NCBI GenBank assembly: GCA_028751875.1
Contig: CM054140.1
Location: 14,482,271-14,546,270, forward strand
Source: Rapana venosa
Taxonomy: Eukaryota; Mollusca; Gastropoda; Neogastropoda; Muricidae
Length of the DNA stretch: 64,000 nucleotides
Direction of reading: 5' to 3'
Part shown: piece after piece, positions 19,547 to 31,400 of the stretch
Layout: every line of letters starts with the position of its first letter
Numbering within the stretch: the stretch's first letter is position 1
Translations under genes and position numbers: made by a program
The notes under the pieces: generated by a model
The model's database searches: none
Told to the model about the DNA's origin: nothing
The model's input: only the letters and a program-made list of their open reading frames with translations

Positions 19547-22500
19547 GTTGTTGATAATGATGTTGTACTAGCCAACTCATGGCATATTTCATTCGTGTTT
19601 TATATTAAGTTATATTTTTTTAAAAGAAATAAGTGAACATTTTTTAAAAGAAATCGAAGATTCCCACTTTGTGTTACACTCCTTTTTATCAACTGCAAAG
19701 TAGGTTCCATCTTAATCTGAGTAAAATAGTTTCTTTTTATTGCACTTGTGTTGTTTTTTACCTGTAGCTTTGCCATTTTGTTTGTTTTTTTGTCAGGGAG
19801 AAATGTTATGCACCCCTCAGGCCCTACTTGTCTCCAGTTATATGGCATACTAATCTGTAATCATAGCTTTGATAGCCATCATATATCTGTGTACCTGTGT
19901 TTGTCTGTGTGTGTATTCTCTGAATACCATGTGTTCAGTGATAAATTTGCCTTCCTAGACACTAACAAACATGAAATTGAGGAGAAAATGTATTTGAAAT
20001 AACAACTTTTGTTAAGTGCATTGTTAGTTTTAACCTTTTTTTTTTTTTTTTATAACAGTAGACTAATTGGGATGCTGTGGATTTTCAGTTTGGTTTGAAG
20101 CATCATATGTACATGAAATATCTCAGTCTGGCCTTAGAGAAACAAACACAAGAGGCGATTCTTCAAAATTGCTTAATTCTTTCAAAGATGCATAATTATT
20201 CTTTCAAAGTTGCATAATTTGTGAAGTGGATGACCCTTGCCTATTTCCAGTGAGCTCACAATATGCTCAGATTAGCAGCTGCCCAAAGCTTTGAAAAAAG
20301 TGTTAAATAAAAAAAAGAAGAAGCTTAAATATGATAGAAATCAAAGTTGAGGTAGATAGGTGGCCAAGCAGTAATGCACCCATCAGGAACTGAAAGGTTT
20401 CAAGAGGATTTCATTCCTGTCTGAAGCTAGAATTCCCTCCTCCACCCACTAGGCAGCCGGAAATAGGCCACAAGTCTGGGTGCGCATCTTTGGATAATTT
20501 GGAATGGTTTGATTTTCCATAGATCTATAGATTTACTTGAGTCCAGGAGTGGTTCTCTTGTTGCATTTACATGAGTCCAGGAATGGTTCTCCTGTTGCAT
20601 TTGCATGAATTTAGAAATGGTTAGAACTCCTGTGCATTCACTTGAGTCCAGGAATGGTTCTCCTGTTGCATTTACTTGAGTCTAGAAATGGTTCTCCTGT
20701 TTCATTTACTTGAGTCCATTTCCTTTGCATTTACTTGAGTTGAGACAGAGAGAGTGCGTATGTGTGTGCGCATGCATGCATCTCTGCATACATTTGATAT
20801 CTGTTCATTTTATTTATGTGCAACTGCATGCATGTAAATAATTTGAATGTAAGTGCTTTGATTTGTTGCTTTACAAGATTCAGCACGATATAAATTCCAT
20901 ACATTGTTGTTGTTATTATTAGTTCAGGAATGGTTCTCCTGTTGCATTTATAAACTTGTGGTTCTCCTGGTTTTTCAGTTGTAAGGAAAATGAAATGAAG
21001 ATTTATGTCATATCAAAATAAGTTTAGTTGAAACGTGATGATACTTGCTGTAGAAAGGAATTGAAATGTTCATGATTTGCAATGTTGATAATATAAATAT
21101 AGCACAGATTATTTGAGCATTGAACTTCATATTTGATGTTTTTCTTAAGCACTGTTAAAACTGATAAATGGTATCTTAGACTTTTTAGATCCATGTTTAT
21201 CTGAAGTTGTGGTTTAGGGTAATGTAGTGTAATGTAGTCTAGTGTAGTGTAGTGTTAATAATAGTAATAATAATGTATGGAATTTATTTAGCGCTGAATC
21301 TTGTAAAGCAACAAATCAAAGTGCTTAAATTCAGATCATTTACACGCATGCGATCGCATATTAATAAGACACAACACACACACACGTACACGTACACACA
21401 CACAGAGGCGCACAGGTTGTGTAGAGTAGTGTAGTGTTGTGTATTGTAGTGTGGTGTGGTGTGGTACAGTGCAATGTGGTGCATTGCATTGCAGTGATTT
21501 GCAGTGTAGTGTAGTGCAGGGTAGTGTATTGTGTATAGGGGTGTGCTGTAGTTTAGTGTAGTGTAGTGTATAATGGTGTGGTGTGTTGTAGTGTAGTGTA
21601 TAGTGGTGTGTATAGTGGTGTAGTGTATACCACTTATGCTCATAGCAGTTTCTCTGTGTGACATTAGGGCTCTTTGCACTAGAGAAAACACATTGTCACA
21701 AGGTTAACACCATCTGTTTTGTTGTTGTTCTGTTGTGGATGAAAAGGTTTTTCACTGTCTGCAGGTGATGCTTATAAATTGAAATTACAGAAGGTAGATT
21801 GGGTATTGTGCGTGAATACATATATGCACAGTATTGCACTCATGTTAAACCCTTTCCACCTTTAACAGAAAAGGTTCAGGCTGTGACATAACAGGAGGAA
21901 TGAATGACAAACAGTAAAAAAAACAACCCAAGTACAGTGAAGTTATGTCAACACATCATACATGAGGAGGAATGTGGTTTGTCTTCTTCTTAAAACGCTC
22001 AGACAGCAACTATTGTTGTCTGTCATATGAGCAAAAATGTATTGCGCTGCTGTTAACCACCTGAGAAGTCAGGCCCAGCGCATCCAACTTTTGCATGGGA
22101 GAGAAATGTTATGTTCTACATCTTTTTAGAAAAAAAGCAAAAAATAGACAAGGAGGTGACGGAAAGAAAAGGGAACAAGGCAGAAACAAAGAGAGGGGTA
22201 GAAAAGATGGAACTCTTAGCACAGTATTTCCAGAAGGTGGGGATGCTATTTATACTGACAGGACCCTGGCATCCCTGCAGGGGAAGTGTGGTTTATCTTA
22301 ATTGTTTGATTAGAAAATGGTTGCAGATTTGAAAATGTCACCACTGCAGAACATCAGGATTCTAGCCAAGAAAGGAAGAATTTTGCTTCTTGCATTAAAA
22401 AAAAGGACAAAAGTTAGAAAATAATGCATTTCTACAGAGTTTTGTCATCACTCTCACCACATATTGACTCTGTGGTTGAATCCTGCAGTGAGATCAAAAG

Positions 22501-25386
22501 AGTCATCTTAACTGCATGTTTTTGTGTGTGTTTGTTTTGTTTGTTTCTGTACTGTGGTGATAGAGTTGCAGTTACTGGTTATTTTTATTTGAAAGGGATA
22601 CTTTAGTTTACCTGAGTAAAAAAGAAAAAAAATATTTGGGGGTAGGGGGTACCCGTTTTAGGGCCTATAGGCCATTAGCTGATGTTTTATGCAAAGTGGT
22701 TCCCAAGTACCAAAAGTTATTCCAGTTTTGAGTGCCAGAATAGGTCTTTGCAGGGGTAAGAAACTTGTATTTCTTTGCCTGTATCTCTTATAGTTTTTTA
22801 ACTAGAACTCTGTGTTGATTGAACGTATATTACTATCTTCAATTATTCAAATTTCCCTGGCACCGGGGAAGCACTTTATATGGGTTTGTTTTGTGCTGGA
22901 AGGGTTGTTGCTTGATCATGTTAGAGTTTAGAATTTTCTTCACCAAGTGAGATACACCTGTAACAAAATCAAAAATGTTTTTGAACAGGTTATGTGATTA
23001 TCTTAAGTATATTCATAATGATTTGATTATCAGGGAGAGAGCTGTTTTTTTCCAGCAGAAATGTGGTGAGGTTTAGGATGGCTTTTCTAATCCTGCATAG
23101 TTTCTTTTCTTATGTTAACAGAAAAACAGAAAGAAGCAGGAGAAGATGGCGCAGCACCCGATACCTTCAGCGTTAAACCATCCCAAAACGAGAAAGATAC
23201 TGGCAGTTCTGAAGAAACAACCTCTAACATTGCTCTCACACAAGTTGTTGCATCCCCTGCAAGAAATGAACCAAGAGAAGCTTGTGAAAAACAGGAAAAT
23301 GTTCCTGATCCATTGTCAGTGGCCACCTTGGAAAATGCCAATTCTGTACCTGGGAGTACAGAAAACGTAACCCCAATACATACCAAGGAAGGTACAGCAG
23401 ATGACCCTGGTGAAGCTGCTCAGTCCTCTCAGCCAGAATCACTTGCTCATGACTTAGAACTGGATTGTGATGGAGTCAGTGAGACTCTTGAAACTTCAGG
23501 TTTAATCACCAAAGACATGCTGGGAAAGAATCTCACCGATGATTTCTGGGATTTTGATGTGGAAAAAGAGTCAACTCCTTTATCAGACTGTATTGAGGCT
23601 GATGACAGGAAGGAAGAACCACAGCAGGAGCCAACCCTAGAAAATGCAGAAGTCAAGCAGCAGACAACGAAGGAAGAAGATTCACCACAAAATCCCCATG
23701 GACAGTCTGACACTAAATTCAAAGTCTCAGCCCACAATGTTGACGCAGACTCAGGAGATGTTTTTCACACCTGCCCAAACACACCAGCTCCCTCAAAGAA
23801 GAATGAGGACAAAGTGTTATCCAACGATGTCAATGCGCACCCTCAACAATCTGCTCCAAACGAAAAAACCACAGCACTGTGTGATGACATAATGAAAGAC
23901 AGAGATTTGTCAAGCAACAAACATACCAGTAAATCAGAGCCAGCTCTTATTGATGTGGAGACAAAGATGATTCCTGACAAACCACTGCAGAAAGAAAATG
24001 CCACCCTTGAGAAGAGCAGTGAATTAGACAAAGCAGGTGACTTGGCCACCCTTCAGGTTAAGATGAAAGTGAATTCAGATAAATTCCTCACGACACCTGT
24101 GGCAGACAATGATGATCCAGGAAAGGGCAGTGTTGACCCAGTAAAACCAGTCTTCAAGTCGGCATCTACTGGTGAAATGTTGAAAAGGAAAGGAGGCAAT
24201 TTGATGACCCAGCCCACTGAAACAGATGGCGCAGATAAAACAAATGCTTTGCCTTTAAAACAAAAATTTTCGTTAGACAGCAAGGAAAAGCAGTTACAGA
24301 TAAAAGTTCCAGAGAGTTCTGATGTGATTGATTACACTGAACTGGTGGATTTCCTGCCCAAGCTTTCTTTGAGGTCGGTGAGTGGAATGTAGTTTACATT
24401 TGAGGAGATGTTGGTGTTGTTGAAAAAGTTGGGTTTTTAAAATTATTAGGTAGAAATGTATTTATAAGTGCATACAGAGAGGAACACCAGACAGTATAGA
24501 TTGTGTGTGTGTGTGTTTATTTGTTTATTTATTTATTCCTTTATTGTTAGGATAATGGAATAAGCACTCATGTGCTTTTTTACATCCAGTCCCCATGTGC
24601 ATACAGTTTTGTAAATTTTGTCATCCATTCCCACCAGCACACAATGGCCTACTCTTCCAAAGAGTGAAACAGGTTTTAACATGTGCGCAAGATGTTCTTG
24701 TGTGCGTTCGCAAGTGCATGCGTGTGTGTGTGTAACATGTAAGGGTTTTTGTAACCATTCATTTTTCTAACATGTGAAATTCATCCAGTGCATACTTATG
24801 ATCTAATAATGATCCTGGAATCAGTAGTATGGGCGTGTTTGGCTCAGAGGGTAGGAACTCTGAATGTTAATGCAAGACCCAGGGGAATCAGTTCAGTTCT
24901 CACTGTCCACTGCCAGGTTGGAAGGGACTTGCTTTGTCAGACCTGAGGTGTACAGTTCTCTTCAGTCCTTCAGAGGAGGCCCTAGATCTGAGCACATTAC
25001 CCCTCGCTTAATATCGCTCCACTGGCTGCCTGTGCCACAAAGAGTAAACTATAAGATCAGTACTCTCTATTACAGCACCCTCCTACCTCTGTGAATGTCT
25101 CCACCTGTACACCCCTTCTCGTTCCCTTCGCTCTGCTGCAGATTCCTTGTGCTTACGAATACCTAGATTCAGCCAGTCCACCGTGGGCCGTCGCTCTTTC
25201 TCTGTTTCTGGTCCATCGATCTGGAATGGCCTCCCTATCTCTCTTCGCCAAAGGCCTTTTTGTGACACTTTCAAATCCAACCTCAAGACATATTTGTTTC
25301 AAACCTAAGATTTTCCTCTCGCGTTTCATTTCATAGCTGTCCCTGCTTTTCAACTGCCCAAATCCCCTCACCCTGCCAAAGTGTAT

Positions 25387-25449
<63 letters not shown>

Positions 25450-28400
25450 ATTTGGACTTGTCAGAACTATTACTTGTTATTGGTTGCATGTTTGTGTAAG
25501 AATGAGTTGAGTGCAAGTGCTTTGATTTGTCAGTGCAAGTCACAGCGCTATATAAATTCCATTTATCATTGTTGTTATTATTAAATAGAGGTTCTGTGTG
25601 CGAACAATACTGGGAATGAATCTTGGAAGAGTTGGACGAATTAGGGAAGGAGATTTTTACCATCTCCCAGGTCAACTTCAAGTGCACTTCAAGTGCTTTA
25701 ATTCCCTTTTTGTATAAATAGGCATACAGAAGATCAAATATGCGCGTTACAGGTCCTGTAATTCATGTCCGTGTTCAGTAGGTTACAGAAACAGGAATAT
25801 ACCCAGCATACATCCCCAAAGTTGGAACTTGGCTTCCTTCATGGTGGGCAAAAACGGTCACATGTGTAAATTCATTCCCAAAATCTCACCATTGGTGAAC
25901 CTCGGCGCTCTAGTCAAGGAACAGAACAATACCAAAACAAAAATGTCCTTTCAGTCAGAATGTAGTGATCTAGATGGTGGTAAAACATTCACTAAAGCAA
26001 ACATCTCATAAATGGCAAACCTTGGTTATTGCTGAGGAACGAAGAAGAATTAGCAGCAGCCTGGATTAAAGAAATATTATATGGGTAGCTTTTGTCAGGG
26101 GCAAACATTTTAGATATAATTCAGCAGTGGCTGTTGTTAAGAAGAAAGTTGGTTTTTTAAATATGTTTTTTAATCAGACAACAACAGACTTAACAGTTCT
26201 AAAACTGTATCAACTGCTGGTAACCACTTCAGCCAAGAATGATGTGTATAGCACAGGAAAGTTATAATAACAATCAGTTAACTATCTTATTCAGTATTTA
26301 GGTAGCTGTAGACATCTCCAAGTGACTTAAATTTTTAAAAAAATTAATGTGTAATGACTGGTATGAAGTGGGCAGTGAGTGATGTGTTCTGTTTCTGTTT
26401 GCAGCTTGTGAGGAACTGTCTGGAAGAGGAGGGGGTGAAGAATGTGGCATGGCAGAAATGCACAGGGGACAGAGTGTGGCAGGTATGTGTATTGTTGAGC
26501 ACATTGTGTGTATTGTTGAGCACATTGTGTGTATTATTGAGCACATTGTGTGTATTGTCAAAGCCAAAGTAAGACAAAAATGCAGGCAGGCTTCTTGGAT
26601 CTTGATGTCAGAAAAGAAGAATAGGAATATAGAAATACAACAAAATGTTTGCTTTTGGATGAAAACGTGCATTTGTATAGAAAACTATCATAAGCGCTTT
26701 GATTTGTTTGTTTTTTACAAGATTCAGCGCTATATAAATTCCATATATTATTATTATTATTATATTCAGAATGGTCTTGTAATAAGCAATGAAGTTAGGA
26801 TCTGTGGCAATACAGGAGATCTGAAGTAGTGTGGTATCATCCCCTTCACCCCACCCTTTGTGGTTGTTAGATCTATTTTGAATAGGTTTGCAATATTTTA
26901 CTCAAAGCTGTCAATTTTATTCAGAAACTTCGAGGATCAGAGGTACTGATAAGTGTATTTACAGGGTAGTTAACAGTGACATTGCTGGTGTATGACATGT
27001 ATTGTAAATAAGATACTGAATAGCTTTCATGATTACGATCATTTTGTTGTTGTTGTTGTTGTTTGTTTCTTGGTTAGAACTCCCAAGGTTTACTTATGGT
27101 GAGATTTTGTGTATGCGACCATTTTTTGTGTATGCGACCATTTTTACCCACCATTAAATCAGTCATGTCAGTGTTCAGTAGGTTACAGAAACATACATCC
27201 CCATAGTTGGAATTTGGCTTCCTTCATGGTGGGCAAAAACTGTCACATGCTAAATCCTGTTCCACTTTTCATAAGAGTAGGCCATTGTGTGCTGGTGGGG
27301 ACAGATGACATAATTCACAGAGCTGCATCCATACAGGGACTGGATATAAAATAAAAGCACATAAGTGCTTATTCCATTATCCTCGATATAAAAGATTTTT
27401 TTTAAAAATTAATAAAAAGTAGCTTCATTTCGAATTCATACATACCACTACCACCACCACTACTACGATGATGAGGATGATCATGATGATAAGAACAAGG
27501 AAACAAGAAAACAACAATTACAATAATGTTGTTGTGTTGATGATGTTTCTGATGCTGACAATAATGAAGATGATGGTGATGGTGAAAATAGAATTGTTTT
27601 TTTCAGCACAGACATTTTGTCCATTTTCAATGTTCTTTTAGATTCATTCACATAATTATAGATAGCTGTGATTGCAGGTGACTTTTATTGAAGATTCTGG
27701 AATGAGGTGTGAGGACATCATGCTGAAACTGGCCACTATCGGGGTTGGACGTGCCCACAACTCCTCCATCAGGTATTTATCAGCATCTCACATACCCTGT
27801 ATTATCAGCATCTCACATACCCTGTATATCAGCATCTCACATACCCTGTATTATCAGCATCTCACATACCCTGTATTATCAGCATCTCACCTACCCTGTA
27901 TTATCAGCATCTCACATACCCTGTATATCAGCATCTCACATACCCTGTATTAGCATCTCACATACCCTGTATTAGCATCTCACATACCCTGTATATCAGC
28001 ATCTCACATACCCTGTATTATCAGCATCTCACATACCCTGTATATCAGCATCTCACATACCCTGTATATCAGCATCTCACATACCCTGTATTATCAGCAT
28101 CTCACATACCCTGTATTATCCAGCATCTCACATACCCTGTATTATCCAGCATCTCACTTACCCTGTATTATCCAGCATCTCACATACCCTGTATTATCAG
28201 CATCTCACCTACCCTGTATTATCAGCATCTCACATACAGGCCCAGCACATCCGACTTCAGTGTGGGATAAAATTGTTATCTTTTAAGTCATTCTGGAAAA
28301 AAAAGGCTGAAGAATGGACCAAAAAGGCAGAAAATAGACAAGAAAGAGGGACAGGAAGAAAATGAACAAAGCAGAAACAAAGAGAGGAACAGGAAAGAGG

Positions 28401-31400
28401 GAATTCCTAGCACAGAATATCCAGAGGGTGTGGATGTCATTTATACTGACCGGCCCCCAGCATCCCCACAGAGGATCATCCAGTGTGAACACATTATGGT
28501 CTCACAGTGATTCCCAAGTGGAATGAGTGAGATAGTGTGCATATTCCTGGTGACCCCTAGGATGTTATGTTAACTTGGGGAAGATAGGAGAACAACAACA
28601 ACAACAATTTGAATGTCACTGCTTTGTTTGTTGTTGACTGGGACAAATTTATCAGTGAGCATAAAATGGGCATGGCATGGAAGGGGCTTATTAAGTAATG
28701 ATGTGATGTTTTGGAAAACATTTCTGAAGAAAGTATTGGCCATGTGAAGAGTTGAAAAATGTGTGTGTATTGTTGTTACAGTTGGGCATTCTCCAGTTAA
28801 CCTCTTAACTGCCCAGTGCAAGTGCAGCCTATATGCCGGGGAATAAAATTCTTATGTACCACTGCTATGTTCATATCCCTCTTACTCAGAAACTACTACA
28901 TGAATATTCCTGATAGTCTACCCAATGACAGTATATATATCGTAGATTACTTCAAGGCAAGCTCAAATTACTTAGCATCATATTTAACTGTGAAAATATA
29001 TTTAAAATGTAAAAATATCGACCAAGAATACGATTTCTTCATCACCACTGTCATTCTGAGTATCCCCCATCTCAATAACGTCAAACATAATTCTAGGCCA
29101 AATCTCATTCATTGTTTTTTAAATATACACAATCTCCTGAATCATACGCGATCGTTTTTATCACTGTTGGGTAAATCTACAGTTTTATTTGCCACTTTTA
29201 CAGCTGTGTAAAGTTATTGATGCCTTCAACAAGAAGTGTCAGCCATTTTGAACAAGAACTTCCCAAGCAGTCATGCATAAAAACACAAAATACAAGCTAA
29301 AAAACGATCGTTTTTGCCAGGATTTTTGCAGCTGGATGTTGCCAAGCAACAGTAGAGTGATCTCCATTAATGTTGGAGTTCTTTCCCTTTAACTGTAGTC
29401 AAGGAAGTAGGCTTGTTTACTTCACTTTGACACCCCAGAAATTTTCCTGTTTGTAGGCGTATAGTGTGCACGTTTAGCCCCGGAAAATTTCCGGGGTAAG
29501 GCAGTCTAGTAGTTAACACCCTGTGGGAGAGGGGGGGGGGAGGTCACCCAGACTATGGACTCTGACTCGGTCGTCACAGCTAGGAAGCACTGTTGTGATG
29601 CAGGAAAGTTGTGTGTATGTTTTCAGCGTGATTCCCGTCAGCATCCACGCCGAGATACAGCCAGTGGAGGAAGAGCAGGCCAAAGCAGACAGCGCAGAGC
29701 ACGACCGCAGGGAGGAGGCAGTGTAAAGAGGAGGATTTCTTTTGGTTTTTTGAGTGATGGACAGAACTACATTCAGTGTGCCCTCACACAAGACAGGGAT
29801 TCAAAACTTTAGAATAAAGGAAGAGGTGTTTGACAGCTTTTAGAAAAGTTTTTGTTAAAACTTAAAGTGGATTTTCTGTTTAACTTTTCCAGGTTCTATC
29901 TTTTTTTTTCATCTCTTTGACATGCTTTTTCCCTCAACCTTCTTCTTTTTCTTTCTTTTCCCCCACTTTTTCCTTCTTTTGTTCTTCTTTTTCTAAATAA
30001 TTTTCCCTCTTTTTGCCCAGATATATGGTAACAGATGTAGAAAAAAGACAGATTCAAAAATAGCTTCAATTGATTAAATGTTGTAGTTTAGGTTAGTATT
30101 ATTTTGCATGTGTTGTTGTTGTGTGTTTCCCAGCTTAACACTGTGGAAGTCACAGAGTATGTTCTCTGACTCACTCTTCTTACCCGTGAGATTGAAAAAA
30201 CGCACTGGAAGTTTGCCTGTACAACTCTTTTCAAGTGCCTTGCCACATTTGCAGCCATACTCCAACTTCAGAGGATGTTGTTTTCTTCTTTAGCACTTCA
30301 TGATGGGAATCCTTGATCAATGTTTCCAAGTTGCAGTGCCTCTGGAAAGGAAGCATCAATGGTAGATTTTTCATATAAAGGTACAGAACTCACTAAATTC
30401 TTCTCACTCTTCATGATTTGCTTCTTCCAGATTGCTTAACTCGCAGCTCACAAATCCAGCATAACTCAGTCAAGGGTCCAGGGCCCAGTGCTAAAATTAA
30501 CATGCCTCTTCCTTTTACCAAGTCAGAATTCGGTCATCTCCTGCTATAACTAGCATCAGCTGTTGGGGGAAAGTGACAGCTGTGCGCTGACATTTTTTGA
30601 GTGTTTAAAGCAGTTTTGGTGATGATTTTTTGATGAAAATGGTGGGAAATTGTTGTTAATCTTGAAATAAAGCCTGTGTCTGTTTAACGTTGATGATAAT
30701 AATACTTCTGATAGAAATGAGGTAGATTCATATGATAAAATTGAATCACAAATGTTATAAATGAATGAAATTGATGTGGCAGTGCCTTTGATTGATGTTA
30801 CATGTGGTGAAATCGTTGTTTTGATGATGGACAATATATCTGCAATGAATATAAAATAATAGCGACAAAATTATAAAAAATAATCAAAGTACAGACACAA
30901 AAAATAGTACCAAATTCATGTTGCAGATTTGTTTTCTACAGTTGTTTCCACAAAGACGTTAAATTTCATTTGAATTTGTTAGTATTGAAAGTCCCCATTA
31001 AAAAAAAGAAAGGAGTTCACTTACTCATCCCAAATGTTCTCAAGGCATCCTGTACCCAGCAGAACAGCCAGCCTGAGGAAAGCCCAGTCAAAAAATGTTA
31101 AAGATATTGCAGGTTGTTCTGCTTAAAGCTTGTCATGGCTGAAGACAGGACAGTGCAGGTTGTTCTGCTTAATTAATGCTTGTCGTGGCTGCAGACAGGA
31201 CAGTGCAGGTTGTTCTGCTAAATTAAAGCTTGACATGGCTGAAGACAGGACAGTGCAGGTTGTTCTGCTAAATTAAAGCTTGACATGGCTGAAGACAGGA
31301 CAGTGCAGGTTGTTCTGCTAAATTAAAGCTTGACATGGCTGAAGACAGGACAGTGCAGGTTGTTCTGCTAAAAGCTTGTCATGGCTGAAGACAGGATAGT

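Larger units (their letters stand above)
19600..23100. other. Intronic DNA with repeats, no exon recognised
   Basis: Contains a ~35-bp tandem repeat (20525-20745), a tail sequence 'gatataaattccatacattg' at 20890-20911 and its inverse at 21260-21330, a (GTAGT)n-rich block at 21195-21625, and a dispersed segment at 21975-22270 related to 28240-28450 and 39655-39760. A small exon joining 19546 to 23122 in phase could be here but I cannot identify it. Confidence 0.5.

Noticed and set aside
23087..24283. Open frames on the minus strand and in other plus frames across the large acidic exon
   Set aside because: They overlap the exon whose frame links in phase to the DUF389 exons; the others are shadows.
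24828..24930. tRNA-like 'gtttggctcagagggtagga' before the LINE remnant
   Set aside because: Only a loose A-box resemblance; no B-box and no second copy seen, so not called a tRNA or SINE.
27773..28240. CRISPR-like array of regularly spaced repeats
   Set aside because: Units are directly adjacent with no unique spacers; an intronic minisatellite in a eukaryote. The same holds for 31109-33195.
28816..29211. 131-codon frame in the TTAA-flanked element as a transposase
   Set aside because: No recognisable catalytic motif or similarity; the element is too short for a piggyBac transposase.
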